From Rhodothermaceae bacterium (GTDB lineage Bacteria; Bacteroidota; Rhodothermia; Rhodothermales; JAHQVL01): a DNA stretch of 37,247 bases. Below are positions 15,417 to 22,792 of this stretch, in pieces. The stretch is from the NCBI GenBank assembly GCA_019634345.1, contig JAHQVL010000173.1:1-37247 (forward strand). The letters are read 5' to 3'. The position numbers and the translations under genes were made by a program. Below the pieces are notes generated by a model, which saw nothing but the letters and a program-made list of their open reading frames with translations, searched no databases and was not told the DNA's origin. Each line of letters opens with the position of its first letter. The first letter of the stretch is position 1.

Positions 15417-16772
15417 ATGTTACGCATTTCCTTTAACGTTATATTATTAACCCTAGGCTCCCTACTCTTGTCTTATGGACTCATCCATGTGGTCAGCACC
15501 TACATGAATGAAGATGGAGATCAAAAAGTCCTGTTTCAAACAAGCATTAGTCACCCCTCCCTATTAGGCGGAGAAAGCCAAAAGACCTTCATTAAGGTCG
15601 ACTTGACTGGGTTTACGTTTGAACAACACGCCGAACGCGCACCTGTTAATGTCGCCCTGGTTTTAGATAAATCAGGGTCCATGAACGGAGAAAAAATGGA
15701 GCAAGCAAAAGCGGCTGCCATGCAAGCCGTTGACATGCTCACAGAGCGAGACAAACTTACCATTGTTACCTATGACAGCCACGTACAGGTTCTTGTACCT
15801 GCTACTCCTGTTGCGAATAAATCGGCTATCAAAAACCAGATCAGGCAGATTCAAGCCAATGGGGGCACTGCACTCTATGGAGGGGTCGTAACTGGAGCCA
15901 ATCAGCTTCGAGAGTATCTAAACGGCACGGGCGTTCATCGCGTCATTTTGCTATCCGATGGACAGGCTAATGAAGGCCCCAGTACACCTGAAGAACTTGG
16001 CAACCTGGGAGCTACATTAATCCAGGACAATATATCCGTCACGACTATTGGCCTTGGATTGGGGTACAACGAAGATCTAATGGTCCAACTCGCTATGCGA
16101 AGCGATGGCAATCACAACTTTGTTGAACATGCGGACATGCTTGCCGGCGTCTTTAACCAAGAATTTGGCGATGTTATGTCCGTGGTTGCACAAGATGTCA
16201 AAGTGCAGTTCAATCTAGAAGAGGGATTTCGCCCAATTAGTGTACAAGGCAGAGAAGCTACAATTGATGGACAGCATGTTGAAGTATCACTGAATCAGTT
16301 GTATGGCAACCAGGATAAGTACGTCCTCCTCGAAATCGAAACAACGCCCGAAGAACGGAATGGAGAATACGAAGTAGCTACGGTTGCTCTTTCCTATGAT
16401 AACGTTGTCACTGAACGGGAAGACCAGTTTGAAAACATAGTCGTCGCTGAATTCACCAATTCCCAGGCCGAAGTTGACAACAACGTGGACGCCGAAACGA
16501 TGGTCTCTGCAATCGAACAACAGGCAGTCATGAACGAGGAGCGTGCCATCAGGCTCAGAGATCTGGGTAAAAGAGAAGAGGCCGAAGTAGTTCTCAGGCA
16601 GAATGCATCTTACTTAAAAGAGAATGCCGAGCTATACGACTCTGACCGCCTTTCAGGCTATGCCGTCAAAAGCCAGGAAGCAGCCACAAGCCTGGACGAC
16701 GCTGAATGGAAAAAACAACGCAAAGCCATGCGTTCCGATCACTACAAGACTAAGACCCAGCAGAACAATTAA
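15417..16772 (+). CDS. von Willebrand factor A (VWA) domain protein, membrane anchored
   Basis: This 451-residue protein starts at ATG 15417 behind SD GAGGG. Residues 5-29 form an N-terminal membrane anchor or uncleaved signal. The VWA domain spans about 77-260 with an intact metal-ion-dependent adhesion site: DKSGS (Asp84, Ser86, Ser88), Thr151 in GGTALYGG, and Asp181 in LLSDGQAN. A beta-rich region follows (about 265-360), then a helical tail with ERAIRLRDLGKREEAE. It resembles YfbK-like extracytoplasmic VWA proteins, but the usual von Willebrand C-terminal DUF3520 could not be confirmed. Its stop codon abuts heptad-repeat element B. It is divergent from the DUF4407 gene and shares its regulatory gap. 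Role probably metal-dependent protein binding. Confidence 0.88.
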   Translation: MLRISFNVILLTLGSLLLSYGLIHVVSTYMNEDGDQKVLFQTSISHPSLLGGESQKTFIKVDLTGFTFEQHAERAPVNVALVLDKSGSMNGEKMEQAKAAAMQAVDMLTERDKLTIVTYDSHVQVLVPATPVANKSAIKNQIRQIQANGGTALYGGVVTGANQLREYLNGTGVHRVILLSDGQANEGPSTPEELGNLGATLIQDNISVTTIGLGLGYNEDLMVQLAMRSDGNHNFVEHADMLAGVFNQEFGDVMSVVAQDVKVQFNLEEGFRPISVQGREATIDGQHVEVSLNQLYGNQDKYVLLEIETTPEERNGEYEVATVALSYDNVVTEREDQFENIVVAEFTNSQAEVDNNVDAETMVSAIEQQAVMNEERAIRLRDLGKREEAEVVLRQNASYLKENAELYDSDRLSGYAVKSQEAATSLDDAEWKKQRKAMRSDHYKTKTQQNN

Positions 16773-16852
16773 GTGCAAAGTGCAAAGTGCAAAGTGCAAA
16801 GTGCAAAGTGCAAGGTACGAATACTTTGCGCCTTGCGCCTTGCACTTTGAAC
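16773..16852. repeat. Inverted heptad-repeat element B (GTGCAAR units), most homogeneous array
   Basis: Five exact copies of GTGCAAA start at 16773, 16780, 16787, 16794 and 16801, followed by GTGCAAG and GTACGAA. The right arm 16822-16852 read in reverse complement gives GTTCAAA, GTGCAAG, GCGCAAG, GCGCAAA, GTA. The element begins on the base after the VWA stop codon (16770-16772) and ends one base before the stop of the convergent gene (16854), so it occupies the whole intergenic space. It may act as a shared 3'-end hairpin although it has no T-run. Confidence 0.92.
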
Positions 16853-16853
16853 G

Positions 16854-18515
16854 TTATAACGCTCCGATAAACCGGTGAATAAAGTGGACCGAAACGGATC
16901 CTTCTCCTACTGCTGAGGCGACCCGCTTCACCGACCCGCTCCGCACGTCGCCTGAAGCAAACACGCCAGGGATACTGGTCTCAAGTAAGTACGGTTTGCG
17001 TTCGAGGGGCCATGTATCCAGAGCCTCCTCTGGAATCTCAGGGCCAGTAAGAATAAAGCCTCTCGGGTCCCTGGCAATTTGGTCGCCAAGCCAATCGGTA
17101 CGCGGGGCGGCCCCAATAAATACGAACAGGAACGAAGCCTCTTTTTTATCCTCTTCTCCAGTATTACTATTTTTCAGTGTAAGCCCCTCTAGATGGTCTT
17201 CGCCGTGGCACGCAGTAACAGAAGTATTTAGATGGACTTCTATGTTCTCGGTCTCCTCGATGCGTTCAACCAAGTAATGACTCATCTTACTGGCCAGCGA
17301 ATCCCCACGAACCAACATCTCGATTTTGTTTGCATACGTTGCAAAGAACAAAGCGGCCTGGCCGGCTGAGTTGCCAGCCCCAATGATGTAGACTTTTTCG
17401 TTCCTGCAATTCATCGCCTCTGTCATTGCTGCACCGTAGTACACACCGCGCCCGGTGAGCGCATCAGCACCGGGTGCGGGTAGTTTCCGCCAGGATACCC
17501 CCATCGATAGCATCAGGGCATGTGCCGTAAAGGAGCTTCCGTTGGAGAGGGTCAGGGTTTTGTACGGACCATCAACCTCTAGTTTTTCAACAGATTGTGG
17601 AGACAAAATCTCTACGCCGAAACGCTTCGCCTGGGTAGTGGCCCGACGGGCTAAATCAGCACCTGACAGGCCTACGGGAAACCCTAAATAGTTCTCTATA
17701 CGGCTTGATGTACCTGCCTGACCTCCTGTAGCTGACTCTTCAATCAATACCGTCTTTAGCCCTTCAGAGGCCCCATATACCGCTGAAGCCAACCCTGCAG
17801 GCCCTCCTCCTATAATGGCCAATTCGTAGAAGTCTTGCTCAGCTTTTAACTGCAACCCCAACTGCTCCGCAAGATCCGGGACGGCCGGTGAAATCAATCG
17901 TTTCCCATCCGGGAGAAAAACCAACGGTAGGGCCCCATTACTTGAAGCCTCTTCTTTTACCTGTTGAACAATTTCCCTCGCCTCAGCACTCTTCTCTACA
18001 TCCAGGAAGGTATAAGGAATCTGGTTTCGCGCAAGAAAGTCTTTCACTTCATGCGACTTCGAAGACCACCGGTCTCCCAAAATTCGGACTCCTCCAAAAC
18101 CAGGTTTATACATTTGCTGCCAGTCCGTAAGCAAATCATCCAGGATCGGATACAATCTCTGGTCGGGTGGGTCCCAGGGCTTTAACAGATAATAATCGAT
18201 CTGTGATTCGTTTATCGCTGATATCGCTGCTTCCGTATCGGCATACGCCGTGAGCAAAGCCCGTTTTGCTTTAGGCTCTAGTTTGATAGCTTCTTTGAGA
18301 AACGTAACCCCATCCATCTCTGGCATTCGCTGATCAGATAAGATTAGAGCGAGCGGGTCTTCTCTCTGAGCTATCGTGGCGAGGGTATCCAAAGCCCTCT
18401 GCCCTGAGTCGGCTCGCATAATGCGATACGTTTCGCCATACCGCTTCCGCAAATCCTGAGCAACAGCACGCAATACTTGTGGGTCATCGTCAACTGCAAG
18501 AATGATGGGTTTCAT
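16854..18515 (-). CDS. Fused response regulator / thioredoxin-reductase-like flavoprotein without the redox CxxC
   Basis: Of 553 residues, 1-125 are a receiver domain: acidic pocket Asp9-11, phospho-acceptor Asp61 (LILSDQRMPEMDG), Thr89, Lys112 (LLKPWDPP). About 140-225 resembles a thioredoxin/glutaredoxin-like fold (GVRILGDRWSSKSHEVKDFL, VFLPDGKRLISP) without a CxxC. From 229 it is a thioredoxin-reductase-type module with FAD site GGGPAG (236-241), GGQAGTSSRIENYLGFP, NADPH site GAGNSAG (379-385) and SIPGVFASGDVRSG. Where thioredoxin reductases carry CATC, this protein reads VYYGAAMTEA, so it cannot do dithiol exchange by that route. Its start overlaps the kinase stop by 4 bp (ATGA), marking it as that kinase's partner. 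The output is probably redox signalling or an NAD(P)H oxidase/transfer reaction under phosphorylation control. Confidence 0.9.
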   Translation of the reverse strand: MKPIILAVDDDPQVLRAVAQDLRKRYGETYRIMRADSGQRALDTLATIAQREDPLALILSDQRMPEMDGVTFLKEAIKLEPKAKRALLTAYADTEAAISAINESQIDYYLLKPWDPPDQRLYPILDDLLTDWQQMYKPGFGGVRILGDRWSSKSHEVKDFLARNQIPYTFLDVEKSAEAREIVQQVKEEASSNGALPLVFLPDGKRLISPAVPDLAEQLGLQLKAEQDFYELAIIGGGPAGLASAVYGASEGLKTVLIEESATGGQAGTSSRIENYLGFPVGLSGADLARRATTQAKRFGVEILSPQSVEKLEVDGPYKTLTLSNGSSFTAHALMLSMGVSWRKLPAPGADALTGRGVYYGAAMTEAMNCRNEKVYIIGAGNSAGQAALFFATYANKIEMLVRGDSLASKMSHYLVERIEETENIEVHLNTSVTACHGEDHLEGLTLKNSNTGEEDKKEASFLFVFIGAAPRTDWLGDQIARDPRGFILTGPEIPEEALDTWPLERKPYLLETSIPGVFASGDVRSGSVKRVASAVGEGSVSVHFIHRFIGAL

Positions 18516-19909
18516 TGAGTCGGTAATTGTATGTGAAAAACAGTGCTGCCCGGTTCGGATTCAACGGAGATGGATCCGCCGTGGCGCATAGTGATGATAC
18601 GGTGGGTGATGTTCAATCCCAGGCCTGTGCCTCTACCGGCTTCTTTGGTAGTAAAAAAGGGGTCAAAAATACTATTTTGTATATCTTTAGGAATGCCGGT
18701 ACCGTTATCTTCAACAAAGATGTCTACATTATTCAAACCAGGAGAATAGTTCGTTCGAAACGTAACCCTCCCTCCTTTCTCAGGAACGGCATCCACTGCA
18801 TTATCAAGCAGATTGGTCCATACCTGGTTTAATTCACCCCCATACACATTTACCTTCGGCATAGTGGGGTCGAATTCTTTCACGATTTGAATATTTTTCT
18901 TTCTGAACTTATGTGCCATCACCCGCATGGTATCAACAATGCCTTTATGGATGTCCGTGGCACTCTTTGCATTGGCCTGATCCATATACGAGTACGACTT
19001 CATGGCGCCAACCAGGTCTGAAATCCGTTCAGTACTAATAGCAAGCTCCTGGCTCAGCATCCTAATTTCTATATCCCTGGGCAGCCAGGCTAAAAAGTCA
19101 GGCACATACTCGGGTTTCATCCTGGCAACAAATTGGGTCAAAAAATCACGGTTAAACCCTGCCGAAACCAGGTTTGCAGCAACATCCCATGGCGCTTCCA
19201 CCGCATGAGCCTCTAACCAATCTGCGAGTTCATCTTCACGCTCACTTTGCTCGAAGGGGTCTACTTCCTCCTGTTCACCCAACATGATTTCTCTTAGCTC
19301 TTCGAACTGATCTTCTCGACCCTGCTCAATAAACATTACACGGGCAAGCATTTGCCCAGCATGTTCACCAAAAGCCTGAAGCGTTTCTACTAGATTCTGA
19401 GAAGCTCGGCGAGCTGCCGAGGCGGGATTGTTTAACTCATGAGCAAGCCCCGCGGCCATGGTACCTAGTGAAGCAAGTTTCTCTTGCTGGACCTGAAAGT
19501 TTGCTGTACTCCGCGTTCGATCCAACAACTTATGTGCGAGCCGAGCCTCTAGCACAGGTATCGCCTGGATCATTTCAGTAAAGTGTTTGATATGCAACCG
19601 CCCTATCCTTGAATCGCCGATTGCAAAAGAGGCGGCAGTGAATTCTTTCATCCTCGAATTGGGTAACATCCCACTCACTTCACCTTCCATCACATTAAAC
19701 ACCCCCAATCCCGATGACTCTCCTTGCAATCGATATTGAACACGGCCTTTTATCATCACAAACATCCAATCCGCTTTGTCGCCTGCAGCAGAAAACTGTT
19801 CTCCATCTCGGACCAGTACTTCCTCCATGTGTGTGGACAACCAAGTAAGCTGATCCTCTTCTAAATTTTCAAAGATTTGTATATGACGAAGGTCATCATT
19901 TGTAAGCAT
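18512..19909 (-). CDS. Sensor histidine kinase with N-terminal cyclic-nucleotide-binding-like domain
   Basis: Of 465 residues, 1-130 form a cNMP-binding-like beta-barrel (IFENLEEDQLTWLSTHMEEV, DWMFVMIKGRVQYRL, GEVSGML). The H-box GLAHELNNPASAA places the phospho-His at 157. An acidic stretch (about 196-235) separates the two dimerisation helices. The ATPase domain carries the N-box ELNQVWTNLLDNAVDAV (359-375), G1 VEDNGTGIP (399-407) and G2 GRGTGLGLNI (425-434). There are no membrane helices, so it senses an intracellular signal. It overlaps the downstream receiver/flavoprotein gene by 4 bp, a known pairing of kinase and redox-enzyme-fused regulator. The effector ligand is unknown because the phosphate-binding cassette Arg is not obvious. 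Confidence 0.92.
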   Translation of the reverse strand: MLTNDDLRHIQIFENLEEDQLTWLSTHMEEVLVRDGEQFSAAGDKADWMFVMIKGRVQYRLQGESSGLGVFNVMEGEVSGMLPNSRMKEFTAASFAIGDSRIGRLHIKHFTEMIQAIPVLEARLAHKLLDRTRSTANFQVQQEKLASLGTMAAGLAHELNNPASAARRASQNLVETLQAFGEHAGQMLARVMFIEQGREDQFEELREIMLGEQEEVDPFEQSEREDELADWLEAHAVEAPWDVAANLVSAGFNRDFLTQFVARMKPEYVPDFLAWLPRDIEIRMLSQELAISTERISDLVGAMKSYSYMDQANAKSATDIHKGIVDTMRVMAHKFRKKNIQIVKEFDPTMPKVNVYGGELNQVWTNLLDNAVDAVPEKGGRVTFRTNYSPGLNNVDIFVEDNGTGIPKDIQNSIFDPFFTTKEAGRGTGLGLNITHRIITMRHGGSISVESEPGSTVFHIQLPTQ

Positions 19910-19987
19910 TCAGGAGACCACTCTCTTAGGTATTATTTGATAAAATTTCGAACACTAATAAGGTTATATTTCAAGGAGGTTTCCTCT

Positions 19988-20013
19988 GAAATCCTTTGCA
20001 AGCAAAGGATTTC
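19988..20013. promoter_or_regulatory. 26-bp palindrome, 12-bp perfect arms with 2-nt spacer
   Basis: GAAATCCTTTGC (19988-19999), AA, GCAAAGGATTTC (20002-20013). It lies in the gap between the divergent kinase (starts 19909) and enolase-superfamily (starts 20113) genes, directly left of heptad element C. It could be an operator or a hairpin. No T-run follows, so it is not a typical terminator. Confidence 0.5.
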
Positions 20014-20014
20014 T

Positions 20015-20109
20015 GTTTGGTGTTCGGTGTTCATGGTTTGGTGTTATGAGAATTCGAATTCTTAGCGTACATTCCTCAAACAACAAACAACAAACCCCGA
20101 ACCCCGAAC
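20015..20109. repeat. Inverted heptad-repeat element C (GTTYGGK / GTTTGTT units)
   Basis: Left arm: GTTTGGT, GTTCGGT, GTTCATG, GTTTGGT, GTTATGA (20015-20049, five consecutive units). The right arm 20075-20109 read in reverse complement gives GTTCGGG, GTTCGGG, GTTTGTT, GTTTGTT, GTTTGAG. Between them lies a perfect 14-bp palindrome AGAATTCGAATTCT (20049-20062). The right arm ends 3 nt before the ATG at 20113, so it occupies the normal ribosome-binding position. Confidence 0.85.
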
Positions 20110-20112
20110 CCA

Positions 20113-21291
20113 ATGACTATCACCGATGTAGACGCGGTCTGGCTACACTGCCCTATTCCTTATGAGAAACAACATGTGTCTGATTTCGGCAGACTAGCCA
20201 GTTTTGATACGTGCCTTGTTTCTATTCATACTGATAACGGGCTGGTAGGGTACGGCGAGGCAAAAGCGGCTGTAGGAAGTGTAGCGGGCGCTGGCACGTA
20301 TGCATCCCTTGTGAGTTGCATCAAGCACGAACTGAAGCCCATTCTAATGGGCCAGGATCCAACCCGGATTACACGGCTCTGGGAGATGATGTACAACGGC
20401 ACTCGAGACCATTACGCATTGGACAGAGGCCGCACCTTTCCTATCCTTGGCCGGCGGGGCCTTACTGTTTCATCGATGAGTGGTATCGATATCGCCCTGT
20501 GGGACCTCCTTGGCAAGCACCTAGGCGTCCCAGTGGCTACCCTGCTAGGTGGTGCGTGCCGAGATACGATGCCGGCCTATGCCAGTGGAGGTTGGGCCGA
20601 TGTTAGTGCTATTGGCGATCAACTCGCTGGCTATGTCGAAAAAGGGTTTAATGCTGTTAAAATGCGCGTAGGAGTAATGGACGGAGATGTAACTACGAGT
20701 GTAAATCGAGTCCGAGCGGCTCGTGAAGCACTTGGACCCTCTGTCAAATTGATGGTAGATGCCCACGGCACGTACAGTGTCCCAGAAGCCAAGCAATTTT
20801 GCAGGCAGCTAGAAGATGTAGGGTTATACTGGTTTGAAGAACCTGTAAGTGCAGACGACCGCAGAGGTGCTGCAGAAGTCAGAGCATCCACCTCGATTCC
20901 AATAGCTGCTGGTGAAAGCGAATTTACGCGATTTGACTTTCGGGACCTTATAGACTTACGCGCAGTCGACGTTCTACAACCTGACATGGCCATTTGCGGA
21001 GGCATAACTGAGGGCATGCGTATATCCGCATTGGCAGCCACCCATCAACTTGCACTGGCTCCCCATTTATGGGGATCCGCATTTATGTTTATGGCCGGTT
21101 TGCATGTCGCATTTGCGAGTCCCTCAGCTGTTATCTTGGAATATTCTTTAGGAGCAAACCCCATGTTGCACGGGCTGGTTCATGAATCTATTGAAGCTTC
21201 TGATGGGTTTTTACCAGCCCCCACCCGCCCTGGACTCGGCATAACACCTGACCAGGATGTCATCAACAAGTACAAAAAAACGATTGCTTAA
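20113..21291 (+). CDS. Mandelate racemase/muconate lactonizing enzyme family protein (acid-sugar dehydratase or racemase type)
   Basis: This 392-residue enolase-superfamily enzyme has the expected metal ligands Asp216 (MVDAHG), Glu242 (WFEEPV) and Glu268 (AAGESEF). It also has the catalytic dyad Asp291 (LQPDMAICGG) and His318 (LALAPHLWG), whose 27-residue spacing equals the Asp270-His297 spacing of mandelate racemase. The opposite-face base region reads VKMRVG (Lys183/Arg185). These mark the mandelate-racemase subgroup, which includes acid-sugar dehydratases and racemases; the substrate cannot be read from sequence. No Shine-Dalgarno is present because heptad element C occupies that position. 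It is first in a three-gene operon: 5 bp to the VOC gene, which overlaps the 2-hydroxyacid dehydrogenase gene. Confidence 0.93.
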   Translation: MTITDVDAVWLHCPIPYEKQHVSDFGRLASFDTCLVSIHTDNGLVGYGEAKAAVGSVAGAGTYASLVSCIKHELKPILMGQDPTRITRLWEMMYNGTRDHYALDRGRTFPILGRRGLTVSSMSGIDIALWDLLGKHLGVPVATLLGGACRDTMPAYASGGWADVSAIGDQLAGYVEKGFNAVKMRVGVMDGDVTTSVNRVRAAREALGPSVKLMVDAHGTYSVPEAKQFCRQLEDVGLYWFEEPVSADDRRGAAEVRASTSIPIAAGESEFTRFDFRDLIDLRAVDVLQPDMAICGGITEGMRISALAATHQLALAPHLWGSAFMFMAGLHVAFASPSAVILEYSLGANPMLHGLVHESIEASDGFLPAPTRPGLGITPDQDVINKYKKTIA

Positions 21292-21296
21292 ATCCC

Positions 21297-21797
21297 ATGG
21301 CAAAGATCAAATACCTGAATCACGTTACCTTAATCGTCGATGACTTTGAAAAAGCATGTGTATTTTACGAGAAAGAGCTTGGATTAGAGCCTTTACCCTC
21401 TTTTCAGTTCGATTATCCCGCTGCGTTCTATAAGCTTAATGAAAGCCAGCAAATTCATTTGTCTGAGTGGAAAGATGATGCTTCGTATAGAGGGCATGTG
21501 TGCCTTGAAGTAGATGACTTCAATCCGTTTTTCTACCGAATGAAAGAACTGGGTGCCATCGACACATCCCCGTGGGGCAAATGCCGCCGCCTCCCGGATG
21601 GATCAGCTCAAATGTTTGTTCGAGATCCCGCTCAGAATTTGATCGAAATCGTCTGTAGACCCGACGTTCCTCTGGACAAAGCCATTGAAGAAGATGAGTT
21701 ATTCGAGACGCATAAAAACATGTACATCTCGGACAGGGAAGATAAAAGAGGCCTCCAATCTGATGCAGCTTCATTGTATCACGAGAACGAAAACTAA
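21297..21797 (+). CDS. VOC (glyoxalase/dioxygenase-fold) family protein
   Basis: This 166-residue protein has paired beta-alpha-beta-beta-beta modules of the vicinal oxygen chelate fold: LNHVTLIVDDFEKACVFYEKELGL at the start, GHVCLEVDDFNPFFYRMKELG in the middle, and FVRDPAQNLIEIVCRPD at the end. His and Glu in these strands (HV, HVCLEVDD, LIEIV) are candidate metal ligands. The C-terminal ~40 residues are charged and extra to the core. Five bp separate it from the enolase-superfamily gene, and its TAA overlaps the next ATG (TAATG). Co-operonic position suggests an isomerase, lyase or epimerase step in the same small-acid pathway, but the reaction is unassigned. Confidence 0.9.
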   Translation: MAKIKYLNHVTLIVDDFEKACVFYEKELGLEPLPSFQFDYPAAFYKLNESQQIHLSEWKDDASYRGHVCLEVDDFNPFFYRMKELGAIDTSPWGKCRRLPDGSAQMFVRDPAQNLIEIVCRPDVPLDKAIEEDELFETHKNMYISDREDKRGLQSDAASLYHENEN

Positions 21798-22729
21798 TGA
21801 GCATTCTCTTACTTGAGTCTGTCCATCCAGATGCCAAAGCGCTGCTAGAAGCCCATTTTGACGTTCAAATGGGCGAGCCTGCTGGTCCTTTGCCTTCCAA
21901 CATCAAACTCGATGCTATCGAGGCCATTATCACGCGAGGCCGTGGGCGCATCACGGCTTCGCTGATACAGAAATGCCCAAACTTAAAAGCAATCGCACGC
22001 TGCGGCGCAGGTCTGGATAATATTGACGTAGATGCAGCGGCGGCGGCAGACATCCCCGTTGTCTTTGCACCGGGTAAAACGGCATCAGCCGTTGCCGAGC
22101 ACACCCTCTTACTCATGCTCGCTATGGCAAGGCGGCTCCCCTACTTAACCCATGAGGTGTGTATGGGAAATTGGGACGTACGGGCCAGCTACGAAGGCAT
22201 GGAGCTTAGAGGAAAAACACTTGGCCTTGTTGGCCTGGGAGCGATTGGAAAGGCTGTTGCTTCACTCGCCCATGCCTTCGGCATGCGCATCGTTTACTGG
22301 AGCCGAAGTGCCAAAGATGTCCCATATGCCCGCTTAGAGTTTAACGAAGTCCTTACACAGAGTGATTTTATCAGCTTACATACAGCGTTGAATTCTCACA
22401 CCAGGCATCTAATAGGTCCGGTTCAGCTGGATTTGATCCGCCCGACGGCCTTCTTGATCAACACCGCAAGAGGTGGACTCGTTGATGAAGAAACATTGCT
22501 TAAAAGACTGGACGCCAGGCAGATAGCAGGATACGCCACAGATTTGCTCGAAAAGGACCCTCCAGACAATGATCATCCCTTCTTCAATCACCCAAGAACG
22601 ATGATTACTCCCCATACTGCCGTTTTAACAGATCGTACGTACAGGGATATCTGTGTAAGTGTTGCCCAAAATGTTTCTGCTCTCTTGCACGGCCAGCCCC
22701 CTGAGCATGAGGCCATCTTTAAAGCCTAA
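21797..22729 (+). CDS. D-isomer specific 2-hydroxyacid dehydrogenase
   Basis: This 310-residue NAD-dependent dehydrogenase of the phosphoglycerate/glyoxylate-reductase type contains the Rossmann motif GLVGLGAIGKAVA (143-155). The catalytic residues are Arg225 (NTARGGLVDEETL), Glu252 (DLLEKDPP) and His273 (MITPHTA), all at expected positions, so it should be active. It interconverts a 2-hydroxy and a 2-keto acid in the cytoplasm. Length matches the family. It is translationally coupled to the VOC gene and third in the operon behind the enolase-superfamily enzyme, consistent with dehydratase, then isomerase, then reductase steps on a sugar acid or hydroxy acid. Confidence 0.94.
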   Translation: MSILLLESVHPDAKALLEAHFDVQMGEPAGPLPSNIKLDAIEAIITRGRGRITASLIQKCPNLKAIARCGAGLDNIDVDAAAAADIPVVFAPGKTASAVAEHTLLLMLAMARRLPYLTHEVCMGNWDVRASYEGMELRGKTLGLVGLGAIGKAVASLAHAFGMRIVYWSRSAKDVPYARLEFNEVLTQSDFISLHTALNSHTRHLIGPVQLDLIRPTAFLINTARGGLVDEETLLKRLDARQIAGYATDLLEKDPPDNDHPFFNHPRTMITPHTAVLTDRTYRDICVSVAQNVSALLHGQPPEHEAIFKA

Positions 22730-22792
22730 ACTTCTTGAAAAAAGGTCGATACTGTCCTAAGAGAACTACCCGCCCCTGTAACGTAGGTTTTC

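Noticed and set aside
16773..16852. Direct repeats considered as a CRISPR array
   Set aside because: Units are only 7 bp, contiguous and without spacers, and no cas genes are present.
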